A DNA stretch of 64,000 nucleotides from positions 1,736,001-1,800,000 of the forward strand of contig NZ_JAHSTY010000002.1 of assembly GCF_019145355.1 (NCBI RefSeq), given 5' to 3'. The notes under the pieces were generated by a model. It worked only from the letters and a program-made list of their open reading frames with translations, did no database searches and had not been told where the DNA came from. Positions 16,761 through 26,200 of the stretch are shown piece after piece; the stretch's first letter is position 1; every line of letters begins with the position of its first letter. The translations under genes were made by a program, and so were the position numbers. This DNA is from Pseudomonas azadiae (lineage in GTDB: Bacteria > Pseudomonadota > Gammaproteobacteria > Pseudomonadales > Pseudomonadaceae).

Positions 16761-18210
16761 GCAGCACCTTGGTGTGCGGATACAAGCGCGCTATCTCGCG
16801 CGCGAGTACCGCGCCATTCATCTCGCCGGGCATGATCAAGTCACTGAACACCAGGTCGTAGGTCGCGCCGGCGAGCCGGTCCAATGCCTCGGCGGCCGTG
16901 TGCGCAATGTCGGTGCGATAACCGTAGTCGGCCAGAATCTCCTGGGCAAGCTCGGCCACCTCCGGCCGATCTTCCACGATCAGGATGCGTTCATCGCCTT
17001 GCAGCGACGTGGCCGCGGGCGTCTGCTCGACCCAGAGTTGGCTGTCGTCCGCCGGAAAATACAGGCGAACTGTCGTGCCCACGCCTGGGTAGGAATAGAT
17101 GCGCGCAGTGCCACCCGATTGCTTGACGAAGCCGTACACCATCGACAACCCCAACCCCGAGCCCTTGCCTTCCTCCTTGGTAGTGAAGAACGGCTGAATG
17201 ACTTTTTCCTGGACGCTCTCGGCGATGCCGTTGCCGTTATCGCTGATCGAGATGCCCACGTAGCGGCCCTCGGCCAGGCCATCGCGTTGCGCACCGGCAT
17301 CGCCGGGAACCTGGACGTTGCAGGTCTTGACGGTCACCGTCGGCTCCGCACGCCCTTGCAGCGCATCCTGGGCGTTGGATAACAGGTGCCGCACCGCCAG
17401 CTCCGCCTGCGCCGGATCGAGACGGCAGTTCCACAGGTCCTGGGCGAGATCCACATGCAGCCGCACATCATGCAGCGCCTGGGCCATGAAATCGGTTCGG
17501 CCGAGCAAAGTGTTCAGATTGATCACACGGCTGTCCAGGCGTTGCTTGCGTGAGAACGCCAGCAACTGCTGGGTCAACGACTGGGCCTTATCGGCGGCGG
17601 CCCTGGCACGGCTGGCGCTGTTGAAGATGCGCTGCGGATCCAAGCCGGGGCGCTTGGCGCTCTGCTGGATCAGTTCGAGATAACCGACCATCACCTGCAG
17701 CAGGTTATTGAAGTCATGGGCGATGCCGCCGGTCAATTGCCCAAGCGCCTCCAGGTCCTGGGCGCGACGTACGCGCAGCTCCGCGTCGTGACGCCGGCTC
17801 ACGTCCAACTGGGAGGCGAAGAAGTACACCAGTTGCCCTTGCTCATTGAACAGCGGCGAAATAAACACTTCGTTCCAGAAGGTCGAGCCATCCTTGCGGT
17901 AGTTGAGTACTTCCACGCACACCTCATGGCGGCATGTCATGGCCTGCTGCACTTGCTGCAGCGCACGCTGGTCGGTTTCCGGTCCTTGCAGGAACCTGCA
18001 ATTGCGCCCGATCACTTCATCCTGTTCATACCCCGTCAGCCTCAGGAACGCCTGATTGGCGAAGATGATCGGATTGTCGGGCTGGGCGGGGTCGCAAACG
18101 ATCATCGCGCTTTGACTGGTTTCCATAGCCGCGAAAAACAGGTCTTTGCGGTTGGAAGAAAGCCGCGCTGGATCGATACGTTCGACCACGGGCTTTTTCT
18201 TGCTTGCCAA
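16609..18210 (-). CDS. LOV-domain (blue-light) hybrid histidine kinase
   Basis: A 533-residue cytoplasmic protein in the order LOV-HisKA-HATPase-receiver. The LOV signature GRNCRFLQG carries the flavin-adduct cysteine C71, with NYRKDGSTFWNE and the glutamine in FFASQLDVS also conserved. The H-box is GGIAHDFNNLL with phosphorylatable H164. The ATP lid motifs are DNGNGI and GKGSGLGLSMV. The receiver has phospho-acceptor D455 in DLVFSDLIMPG. Length and order match the LOV-HK of P. syringae. The start is TTG at 18210, preceded by a strong GGAGGTGAACC. The last nine residues overlap the end of cyoE on the other strand. It probably senses blue light and signals general-stress or lifestyle changes. 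Confidence 0.92.
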   Translation of the reverse strand: MASKKKPVVERIDPARLSSNRKDLFFAAMETSQSAMIVCDPAQPDNPIIFANQAFLRLTGYEQDEVIGRNCRFLQGPETDQRALQQVQQAMTCRHEVCVEVLNYRKDGSTFWNEVFISPLFNEQGQLVYFFASQLDVSRRHDAELRVRRAQDLEALGQLTGGIAHDFNNLLQVMVGYLELIQQSAKRPGLDPQRIFNSASRARAAADKAQSLTQQLLAFSRKQRLDSRVINLNTLLGRTDFMAQALHDVRLHVDLAQDLWNCRLDPAQAELAVRHLLSNAQDALQGRAEPTVTVKTCNVQVPGDAGAQRDGLAEGRYVGISISDNGNGIAESVQEKVIQPFFTTKEEGKGSGLGLSMVYGFVKQSGGTARIYSYPGVGTTVRLYFPADDSQLWVEQTPAATSLQGDERILIVEDRPEVAELAQEILADYGYRTDIAHTAAEALDRLAGATYDLVFSDLIMPGEMNGAVLAREIARLYPHTKVLLTTGYAKDSLERADIQVHEFELIAKPYQPAELPRKIRTLLDTAWTAPAPG

Positions 18211-18321
18211 GGTTCACCTCCAGGTACGTGGTGCGTGTTCCATGGACCGTGAAAACGTCGCGCAGTGCCGCTGCTGCGCTAAACAGGCGCCCGCCGTATC
18301 GGTCGGGCGCCGCGCGTTGCA

Positions 18322-18831
18322 TCAGCGCTTGGCCTCTTTGTCGGGGTCGGCGGAACGCCGCAGGAACGCTTGCGTCAGTTCGGGCAAGTGCTCGAGCAAC
18401 CACTCGGCCATGGCGATTTCCTGCGGCAGGATCTGTTCGCAAGCCGCCTGAGTCTCGGTATCACCGGCTTCCTTCGCCGCGGCGATAAGCGCGGTGTAGC
18501 TGGAAATTTCCACATGTTCAAACACGTAACCGGCCATCGCGCCCTTGATGACTTCGTCACTCATCAGCGAGCCACCGACCGCCTGGCCGAAGGCCATCAG
18601 CTTGCCCCCCATGTCTTTCAGGGTCGACGCGCTCCCACCCAATCGCGTCAGGCACTGGTCAATCAGTTGTTGCTGGCCAAGGGTTTCCTCAATGTGCTGG
18701 TCGATCCGCGCCTTGAGCTGAGGGTAATGCTCCAGGCGCTCGGACTGCGCCTTAAGCATCTTTTCGGCCTGCTGCTCCATCGCATGGGCATCACGCAGCC
18801 AATCGAGCAGGTTTTCCTGTGGAGTCGCCAT
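18322..18831 (-). CDS. YciE-like ferritin-like protein (DUF892)
   Basis: A 169-residue helical protein. The N-terminus, LLDWLRDAHAMEQQAEKML, carries the D-A-H-x-x-E pattern and the middle holds VFEHVEISSYTALIAAAKEAGD, both typical of the YciE/DUF892 ferritin-like fold. In other bacteria yciE sits beside the KGG gene yciG and catalase katN and is induced by stress, and here too manganese catalase lies just upstream (66 bases) in the same direction. It probably binds a di-iron or di-manganese centre. The ATG is at 18831 behind AAGAGGACTAACGAT. Confidence 0.9.
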   Translation of the reverse strand: MATPQENLLDWLRDAHAMEQQAEKMLKAQSERLEHYPQLKARIDQHIEETLGQQQLIDQCLTRLGGSASTLKDMGGKLMAFGQAVGGSLMSDEVIKGAMAGYVFEHVEISSYTALIAAAKEAGDTETQAACEQILPQEIAMAEWLLEHLPELTQAFLRRSADPDKEAKR

Positions 18832-18897
18832 ATCGTTAGTCCTCTTGATGAAAAAATGGCATGCGCCGCACGCCCGAAAGCGTGCGGTTGTATCAGG

Positions 18898-19782
18898 TTA
18901 AATGTCAGGCTTGGGCTGGAAACCCGAACCCAGGTCAGCACCGGTCACGGGGTCGCTGGAAGGGTCCGAAAGCGTGCGAACCTTCATCGCACTCAACATC
19001 GCTTCATCATCGGCGTCCAGCTGCACGGTGGCCAAGCCATCGCCGCCATCGACCGCGGGTTGCGGGCTTTCCACGAACTCCCACTCTTCGCCCTGGTTCC
19101 ACGGGCCACGCATACTTTCCGCGCCTTGGGACATGTTGAAGTACACATTGGTGAATTCCGGCATGCCCGGCAGCTTGCCCTGGGGGAAGTTCGGCTGGAT
19201 CGCATGCAGCGCCTTTTCAAAGGAAAGCTGGTGCGCGATTTCCCGGGTCATCAAAAAGCCCAGGGCCTCTTTTACGCCTGGATCATCCGTAACATTCATG
19301 AGCCGCTCGTAGACCATTTTGGCGCGGGCTTCGGCTGCGATATTGGAGCGCATGTCGGCGGTGGGTTCACCGATGGTGTCGATGTAGGCCGCTGTCCAGG
19401 GCACGCCTGCGGAGTTGACCAACGGCGCACCGCCACCGTACAACAGGGTAGTGATATGGGAGTCGTTGCCGGCCCCGTTGAGCGAGCGATACAACTCGCC
19501 CTCCTCTTCAACGCCCTCGGCAATTCGCCCCTTGGCGCCTTTGTTGAGCATCACGATGATGGAGCCGATGACTTCAAGGTGGCTGAGTTCTTCGGTAGCG
19601 ATGTCCATCAACAAATCCTTGCGCCCTGGATCGTCTTCAGCCAAGGCCTGGGTAAAGTAGCGGGACGCTGCCGCCAGCTCCCCATGGGCGCCGCCAAACT
19701 GTTCCAGCAGCAGGTTGGCCAGGCCCGGATTAGGCTCGGCGACGCGGACGGTGTATTGAAGTCGCTTGTTATGTAGAAACAT
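18898..19782 (-). CDS. katN: Manganese catalase
   Basis: A 294-residue non-haem catalase of the KatN type. The di-manganese ligands lie in LLEQFGGAHGELAAASRYF, DIATEELSHLEVIG and FLMTREIAHQLSFEKAL, following the E, E-x-x-H, E, E-x-x-H order. It converts hydrogen peroxide to water and oxygen in the cytoplasm. The ATG at 19782 is 9 bases from GAGGAG; a TTG six bases upstream is too close to that site. Together with the yciE-like gene it forms the widespread katN-yciE stress pair. Confidence 0.92.
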   Translation of the reverse strand: MFLHNKRLQYTVRVAEPNPGLANLLLEQFGGAHGELAAASRYFTQALAEDDPGRKDLLMDIATEELSHLEVIGSIIVMLNKGAKGRIAEGVEEEGELYRSLNGAGNDSHITTLLYGGGAPLVNSAGVPWTAAYIDTIGEPTADMRSNIAAEARAKMVYERLMNVTDDPGVKEALGFLMTREIAHQLSFEKALHAIQPNFPQGKLPGMPEFTNVYFNMSQGAESMRGPWNQGEEWEFVESPQPAVDGGDGLATVQLDADDEAMLSAMKVRTLSDPSSDPVTGADLGSGFQPKPDI

Positions 19783-19946
19783 GAACAAATCTCCTCAGGC
19801 TTATCAAAAAGCGACGGCACTTTGAAGTGCGCGCCTACTTTCATGTGAAGTAACCGGCGCCGGAAATTTCAAAATAAATACGCAGATTACGACCAGCGGT
19901 TACGCCTGGACGGCCAAGCGAAACGGCCATCTGTGCCGCCAGATAT

Positions 19947-20177
19947 TCAATCGGCGCGCTCGTTGTCAGGGTCGGGAACGATATCTATCTCGGGTATTCC
20001 GTTGGGTGGCAAGACGTCAGCATCCGGGGACTTTTCAAGGTGACCGGGATGGTCCCAGTCGGTCGCCGCGTTAGGGTCCTCGTCACGTCCGGCGGTACCG
20101 ATCACATTGCCGTCATCATTAGGTTTCCCCAGATCCTCAACGGGTCGGTTCTGGGTGTTGGATGGGTGATGTTTCAT
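19947..20177 (-). CDS. Hypothetical hydrophilic protein
   Basis: A 76-residue, acidic, proline- and asparagine-rich protein that is probably disordered (segments DLGKPNDDGNVIGTAGRDED and EIDIVPDPDNERAD). The ATG at 20177 lies behind TTGGAG, 9 bases away. No domain is recognised. It lies 32 bases downstream of a small lipoprotein gene and 164 bases upstream of the manganese catalase, all on the minus strand, which suggests one stress-related unit. Confidence 0.65.
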   Translation of the reverse strand: MKHHPSNTQNRPVEDLGKPNDDGNVIGTAGRDEDPNAATDWDHPGHLEKSPDADVLPPNGIPEIDIVPDPDNERAD

Positions 20178-20209
20178 GGAAAAAATCTCCAAGTCACAAA
20201 ATGGAAGCC

Positions 20210-20356
20210 TTACTTGCTCTCGTCTGCCTTGCCTTCTTGCATCTGCACCGAAGCCTTGCCGTCGGCATTCTCTTTCGTGGCGTTATCGCCGCTGTCAAAG
20301 CAGCCGTGGAGCATAAAAACGCTGCACAGTCCAAGGCACATCGATAACTTTTTCAT
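20210..20356 (-). CDS. Small lipoprotein
   Basis: A 48-codon gene read directly from the sequence: ATG at 20356 behind AGCAGGTGAACGAAC, TAA at 20210-20212. The N-terminus MKKLSMCLGLCSVFMLHGC is a type II signal with lipobox MLHGC (C19). The mature part is short, charged and free of hydrophobic segments (DSGDNATKENADGK and so on). D at position +3 rather than +2 after the cysteine leaves outer-membrane sorting likely. Entericidin-like size, but no clear similarity. Confidence 0.7.
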   Translation of the reverse strand: MKKLSMCLGLCSVFMLHGCFDSGDNATKENADGKASVQMQEGKADESK

Positions 20357-20386
20357 GTTCGTTCACCTGCTGGAGTGTCGAGTGAT

Positions 20387-20535
20387 TCAACCTGGCAAAA
20401 CGAAGCCGGACTTCGTCAGCACACGCAGTATCTGGCCGAGGTGATACTGGCTGTGTTCAATAAAATCGGCTCGAGGCTGACGAGCGGTCCCGAGCGAAAA
20501 CCGATTGAACGCCTCTTTCGGCCCTCCTTCTAAAC
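20387..20535 (-). pseudogene. Possible C-terminal remnant of a DinB-like protein
   Basis: The minus-strand frame ending in TGA at 20387-20389 encodes KEAFNRFSLGTARQPRADF followed by IEHSQYHLGQILRVLTKSG. An H-x-x-Y-H-x-G-Q-I pattern is typical of the last metal-binding helix of DinB/DUF1569-type four-helix bundles. No start codon with a ribosome site is present, and the frame runs antisense into the OBAP gene. A decayed 3' gene end is the simplest reading. Weak evidence. Confidence 0.35.
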
Positions 20536-20603
20536 AGTGGCAAACCTCAATCCGGCAAGGCCTCCCCCTCGGCCTTGTCAATGACCCACGGAAGGACTCC
20601 GCT

Positions 20604-21368
20604 ATGAAAAAAAACCTCCGGAACACCACGGTTCCAGCACTCTGCCTGATGGCGTCCGTCAGTCTTCTAACGGCCTGCGCCGGCAACGACACCGCATCGA
20701 ATGTCGTGGCGCCCGGTGCCGCGAAATCGCCCACCACCCGATCGCTCGATGCGGGCGCCGCGATGCTCCAGTCGCGCCCGCCCATCGATGCGTTGAACGC
20801 CTACCTGGACGGCTTTCACTTCTACAACGGCCACCCCGATGTGCAAATGGAGGCCCACCACTATTGCTCGATCCTCAACGAAGAAGTGATCCAGTGCGTG
20901 ATCTACGACGGCAACCGCAAGGATGCCAAGTTGATGGGCGTGGAATACATCATCAGCAAGCAGCTGTTCAACACGCTGCCAGCGGCCGAAAAGGCGCTGT
21001 GGCACAGCCATGTGCATGAAGTGAAATCCGGGCAACTGGTCGCGCCGGGCATTCCAGAAGTGGCCGAACATGCCTTGATGGAGAAGCTCGTCAATACCTA
21101 TGGCAAGACGTGGCACACCTGGCATACCGACCTCAACAAGCGCCTGCCCCTGGGGGTGCCGCAATTGATGATGGGCTTTACCGCTGACGGCCAGGCTGAC
21201 CCGGCCATGGTCGCCGAGCGCGACCAGCGGCTGGGCATAGACAGCGCCGAGAAGAAGAAGGCCCGCGCAGACATCGTCGCGCCGCCCGTCGCGCCGGGTG
21301 CGGATGCATGGCGCCAGGGCAACATCATCCAGATTATCGACCCGACCGAAACGCCTCATCGGCACTGA
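20604..21368 (+). CDS. OBAP-family (DUF1264) lipoprotein
   Basis: A 254-residue exported protein: lipobox LLTAC with C25, then a DUF1264 (oil-body-associated protein) domain recognised by DGFHFYNGHPDVQMEAHHYC, QCVIYDGN, EKALWHSHVHEVKSG, GKTWHTWH and LPLGVPQLMMGF. Plant members coat oil bodies; bacterial members are often linked to stress, and their activity is unknown. The many conserved histidines could bind a metal. The ATG at 20604 follows CGGAAGGACTCCGCT. It is likely anchored to the outer or inner membrane facing the periplasm. Confidence 0.85.
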   Translation: MKKNLRNTTVPALCLMASVSLLTACAGNDTASNVVAPGAAKSPTTRSLDAGAAMLQSRPPIDALNAYLDGFHFYNGHPDVQMEAHHYCSILNEEVIQCVIYDGNRKDAKLMGVEYIISKQLFNTLPAAEKALWHSHVHEVKSGQLVAPGIPEVAEHALMEKLVNTYGKTWHTWHTDLNKRLPLGVPQLMMGFTADGQADPAMVAERDQRLGIDSAEKKKARADIVAPPVAPGADAWRQGNIIQIIDPTETPHRH

Positions 21369-21449
21369 AAACGCCACTCGGGCATTTGGATTGAACGATC
21401 ATTTGCTGACCCGCCTCTATCGCAAGACCAGCCAATGGAGGATGTCAAC

Positions 21450-21962
21450 ATGATTGATCCAGCAACCGGAATGAGACCTGGCGAACGCTACACAGTGGAC
21501 AGCCTGGAACGAACGAGGAACTTCAGCGGTTTTTTCCTTGACGGAAAATACTACCTGGGCCCCGAACTGCTGACCGCCGTCGGCTGGCTCGAGGGCCAGA
21601 CGTTTATCTACGACGAGCTCGATGCCACCGGCGAGCCGGTCTTCCCCGACCGCGTCGCCGGCACGATCGAAGACCTGACGCTGATACTCGGCGATGGCGC
21701 CCGGTTGAAACTGCATCAGATGCCCGTGCATGTGAACGAGGAAACGCCCGAATCCGCGCCTTCCGCCCATGAGCGCGGCGCCGCAGCTGGCACGTCGTCG
21801 GGCAGCCCGTTTCCAAAGGAGCACGGCGAACCCCGCGTCGACGGCGGCCAGGGAACAACCCGCCACACGCCTTATTGGTTAATTGCAGCCGGCGCAATTT
21901 TGTTACTTGGTGGCCTCACCGTCGCGCGCAACTATCGACTGAACAACAAGCGGCACACATGA
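21450..21962 (+). CDS. Hypothetical protein with C-terminal membrane anchor
   Basis: A 170-residue protein. The first 95 residues look like a compact beta-rich domain (YTVDSLERTRNFSGFFLDGK, TAVGWLEGQTFIYDE, GTIEDLTLILGDGARLKL). A low-complexity linker follows, then one transmembrane helix, WLIAAGAILLLGGLTVA, and a basic end (RNYRLNNKRHT), which suggests a tail-anchored topology with the domain in the cytoplasm. The ATG at 21450 is 9 bases from GGAGG. No family is recognised. Confidence 0.6.
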   Translation: MIDPATGMRPGERYTVDSLERTRNFSGFFLDGKYYLGPELLTAVGWLEGQTFIYDELDATGEPVFPDRVAGTIEDLTLILGDGARLKLHQMPVHVNEETPESAPSAHERGAAAGTSSGSPFPKEHGEPRVDGGQGTTRHTPYWLIAAGAILLLGGLTVARNYRLNNKRHT

Positions 21963-22004
21963 ACCCTGGGGCGAACGCCGCCTTTTTTGCATGAGGTAAT
22001 AAAC

Positions 22005-22286
22005 ATGTCCTACAACTTCGAAGGCACCGCCAACGTGATCACTGCCTCGCGCCATCTGGGAACGGAGTCAGATGAACGTCTGAATAATGCGGTGGATATC
22101 CGAATGACCAGCAGTGGCAAACCCACCATTGTGCGCCTGGATTTCGACTCGCCACTGGAGTGGCCTGGCAACCCCACCTTTGTGACCGTCAACCTGCCGG
22201 ATGGCACGTCTGTGAGCGGAGTGATTGCCGAAATAGAGCGCCCTATCGAGGGCCCGGGCTGGGTGACTTTTACAGTGGATGACTGA
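22005..22286 (+). CDS. Hypothetical small protein
   Basis: A 93-residue soluble, probably all-beta protein (segments KPTIVRLDFDSPLEW, TFVTVNLPDGTSVSGVIAEI, GWVTFTVDD). The ATG at 22005 follows ATGAGGTAATAAAC. No family is recognised. It lies 42 bases after the tail-anchored protein gene, in the same direction. Confidence 0.6.
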   Translation: MSYNFEGTANVITASRHLGTESDERLNNAVDIRMTSSGKPTIVRLDFDSPLEWPGNPTFVTVNLPDGTSVSGVIAEIERPIEGPGWVTFTVDD

Positions 22287-22383
22287 TTGTATAAGTCTCG
22301 ATCTCGGCCATCGAATTGTCGGACAGTTTTTTGAATTTTCTCTGACGTCAAATATCTGTACTTCATGAGCATAAGGAGTCCTC

Positions 22384-22641
22384 ATGAAACACAACGATTT
22401 ATTCACTATCCGGTATCGCCTGCACGGTGAACAAAGGTCTTTCATCGTGCGTGCCGCGCAAATGAACAATGCCGAGGCATGGCATTGGGCCAGTTGCGAT
22501 GCCGGCGTGGCAGTCATACCCAGATTTGGTCAACACACCCTCAAGCGCGTGTCTAAACCGATGGCGGAAAAATACGGCATCACCGATGTGCGCTGGAGCG
22601 GCGCCGAAGCGATTCAGTGGGCAGAGGGCCTCACACAATGA
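22384..22641 (+). CDS. DUF6555-like small protein
   Basis: An 85-residue paralogue of the product at 4875-5144, sharing MNNAEAWHWASCDAG, an I-P-R-[FS]-x-x-H/x core and RVSKPMAEKYGI. It lacks the proline-rich tail of the other copy. The ATG at 22384 follows AAGGAGTCCTC. The stop overlaps the ATG of the next gene by four bases (ATGA). The function of the family is unknown. Confidence 0.82.
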   Translation: MKHNDLFTIRYRLHGEQRSFIVRAAQMNNAEAWHWASCDAGVAVIPRFGQHTLKRVSKPMAEKYGITDVRWSGAEAIQWAEGLTQ

Positions 22642-22880
22642 ACAGCCAGATACTTGGTTACACAACAGGGCAAACGTGGGACGACGAGATCGCGCACAAC
22701 ACCGAAATGTTTTTCGAAGCCGATCGACTGGATGCGCAAGCGTACAAGATCATCGAGAACTACAGCGGCGAGGCGGCGACCTGGACGCGCTTTCTGGAAG
22801 CCAAGAAAGCCGCGGATGCGCAACGCACCGCGGCTTATCGGGACTGGATTCGCATTCGCCGGGCAATGCGCAAACAGTAA
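22638..22880 (+). CDS. Hypothetical small helical protein
   Basis: An 80-residue, charged, mostly helical protein (DEIAHNTEMFFEADRLDAQA, FLEAKKAADAQRTAAYRDW, basic end RRAMRKQ). It is translationally coupled to the DUF6555-like gene through an ATGA overlap, so the two products may act together. No family is recognised and no signal peptide is present. Confidence 0.6.
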   Translation: MNSQILGYTTGQTWDDEIAHNTEMFFEADRLDAQAYKIIENYSGEAATWTRFLEAKKAADAQRTAAYRDWIRIRRAMRKQ

Positions 22881-22943
22881 TCACCGGCGCTTTCCAATGT
22901 GAGCGCTGGCTTGCCTGCGATTGCCATAGGTATCTACACAATT

Positions 22944-23075
22944 GTAGTGAGCGGGCTTGTCCCGCGCTGGGGGGCGAAGCCGCCCCAAAAACCACACCTC
23001 GGTTTTCAGATAAAAACCGAATTGTCTGGATTAGGGCGGCTTCGCCCCCCAGCGCGGGGCAAGCCCGCTCACTAC
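22944..23075. repeat. Inverted pair of REP palindromes (REPIN-like)
   Basis: GTAGTGAGCGGGCTTG...GGGGCGAAGC and its inverted copy ending in CAAGCCCGCTCACTAC flank about 50 bases, a typical Pseudomonas REP doublet. It occupies most of the gene-free 22881-23291 stretch. The remainder shows only the region before the next gene's AAGGTTGG site. Confidence 0.85.
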
Positions 23076-23291
23076 AGCAACTACGCCACTCGTCAGTTTG
23101 AATAAACCTTTGCAACCCTCCCGTCTCAACCGAGAGTAAACGTTATGAAGGAGCGGTCGAGTTTGGCACGCAAGCATTCTGTTACGAGCCGGTTTTCAGC
23201 TATATTTCACCTCCCGCTCACTCATCACCCTCGCTTGAATTCGTGCCCATTACACGTTCTTCTCGTGTGCAGTTAACCAAGGTTGGTATTT

Positions 23292-26200
23292 ATGAAGTCT
23301 GCCCCTCTGCGGTCCCCCAACGTTCCGCAACGCAAGGATCTGACCCCGAGCACCTTGACCTTTCCTGTGGTCGGCATTGGCGCGTCGGCGGGCGGGCTGC
23401 AAGCGGTGAAAGCATTTTTCGAGCACATGCCCAAAGACTGTGGCATGGCGTTCGTCGTGGTTTTGCACCTGTCCCCTGAGCATCAAAGCGTAGCGGACAA
23501 AATCATCCAGGAGTCCACCGGCCTGCCGGTCACACAAGTCAACGACACGACGCCTATCGAAAAGAATCGCGTGTATGTCATATCGCCTGCACAGCGATTG
23601 ACGATGAATGATGGCTATCTGGGCGTATCGCCTTCGTCGCGCGCAGGCGGCACGCACATTGCCATCGACCTGTTTTTTCGCGACCTGGCCGACACGCACA
23701 AGGAACGCGCGTTTTGCCTGATCCTCTCAGGCACCGGTTCCGACGGCGCAGTGGGGCTTTCACGCATCAAGGAGCAAGGCGGCATTACTCTGGTGCAAGC
23801 GCCGGAAGATGCCGAGTTCGACGGCATGCCGCTGGCGGCGATCGAAACGCAAATGGTCGATCTGGTGCTGCCGGTGGTGGAGATGCCACAGAAGTTGCTG
23901 GAACTATGGCGCAACGCCCAGTCGATTATCCTGCCCAATGCCAATGACCCCGAGATCCATACCACCCCTCCCGTGACCGAACGCGACGCAGCCGTGGCCG
24001 AGCAATTGCTGCTGGACATCCTGATCCAACTGCGCGCCAGCACCGGGCACGATTTCAAGCACTACAAACGCGCCACGGTGTTGCGCCGTATCGAGCGGCG
24101 CCTGCAAGTCACCGCCCAACCGGACCTGGCCGCTTACTACACCTATCTCCAGGGGCATCCGGAAGAAACCAAGGCATTGCTGGGCGACATGCTGATCGGC
24201 GTGACCAATTTCTTCCGCGACCGCGAGGCCTTCGAAGCCCTTGAGCGCGATGTAATCCCCAACCTGGTGAAGTCACTGGAAGATACTGTGCCGCACCGCG
24301 AGGAAGTGCGCATCTGGTCGGCCGGCTGTTCCACCGGGGAAGAGGCCTATAGCCTGGCGATGCTGGTGGCCGAGCAACTGGCGCTGGACGCCAGCAGCGC
24401 AAAGATGCAGGTGTTTGCCACCGACATTGATGAGCGCGCCATCAGCCATGGCCGCAGTGGTGTGTATTCCGAAGCGATCATCACCGATGTGCCGCCATCA
24501 CGGTTGCGCCAGTACTTTTCCAAGGAAAAGAACCAGCACTACCGGGTGCGCAAGGAAATCCGCGAGCGGGTGTTATTCGCCAAGCACAGCCTGCTGGCTG
24601 ATCCGCCGTTCTCGCAGATCGACCTGATCGTGTGCCGCAACCTGCTGATCTACCTGGATCGCGAAGTGCAGCGCGAGATCCTGCAGCTGTTCCACTTTGC
24701 GTTGCGCCCCGGTGGTTATCTGTTCCTGGGTTCCTCGGAGTCGGCCGACGGCTGCCAGGATCTGTTCGTGCCGGTGGACAAGCGCAACCGCATCTTTCGC
24801 GTGCGCGCCGGCTCCTCAGCGGTACGTCGTGCGCCCACCATGCCGCGAGGTGGGTATATACGTGCAAACACCCCGGTTGCGGCGGCAGAAATCAAAGCCC
24901 CCACCAAGCGTTCGTTCGCCGATATGCACCTGCGCGCATTGGAAAAGGCCGCACCGCCCAGCGTCATTGTCGACATTCATGCCGACATCCTGCACATGAG
25001 CGAAGGCGCGGGGCGCTTCCTGCGCTATGTCGCCGGGGAAATCACCCACAACCTGTTGGCGCTGGTTCATCCCGATCTGCGCCTGGATATCCGTACGACA
25101 CTGTTCCAGGTCCAGCAATCGAATATCCCGGTGACCTCACGCAAGGTGCGCATCCAGCGCGACCAGGGCACATACCTGGTGGACATCACCGCCCGCCCCT
25201 ATCGCGATGACGCCACCGAAAGCGACTACGTGCTGGTGATGTTCCAGGAAACCGAAGTCGACCCCGAGCAGTCCGACGCCGCCAGCGTCAGCCATGCGGA
25301 AAACGCGATCATGAGCAACCTGGAGCGCGAGCTGCAACGCACCAAGCTGCACCTGCAGGACACCATCGAACAGGCGGAAGTCTCCAGCGAAGAGCTCAAG
25401 GCCTCCAACGAGGAGATGCAGGCGGTCAACGAAGAACTGCGTTCGGCCACTGAAGAGCTGGAAACCAGCAAGGAAGAGCTGCAATCGATCAATGAGGAGT
25501 TGTTGACGGTCAATTACGAGCTCAAGACCAAGGTGGAAGAGACGGATAAGGTCAACGACTACCTGACCAACCTGATCGCGTCCACCGACATCGCCACGGT
25601 GTTTGTCGACCGCAACATGCGCATCCGCTGGTTCACCCCGCGCGCCACGGATATTTTCAGCATGCTGCCGGTGGACACGGGGCGCTCGTTGATGGACATC
25701 ACGCACCGCCTCGACTACCCGGAAATGACCGATGACGCCACCACCGTGTTTGAATCGCTGAGCATGATCGAGCGCGAGATCAGCAGCAAGGACAGCCGCT
25801 GGTACATCGCGCGGTTGCTGCCCTACCGCTCCAGCGAAGACCACATCGACGGCACCGTGCTGACCTTTATCGATATCACCAAGCGGCGCCTGGCCGAAGA
25901 GGAACTGCGCCTGGGCGAAGAGCGTATGCGCCTGGTCGCCGAAAGCACCCATGATTTTGCCATCATCATCCTGGACGACCACGGCGCCATCACCGATTGG
26001 AACACGGGTGCCGAGCTGATCTTTGGCTATACCAAGGACGAAGTACTGGGCGCTTACTACGACCTGATTTTCTCCCCGGAGGATCGCGCCGCCGGTGTAC
26101 CCGAAACCGAGCTGCGCGCGGCCCGCGAACATGGGCGCGGCGAAGACGAACGCTGGCATGTGCACAAGAATGGCAGCCGGTTCTATTGCAGCGGCGAAGT

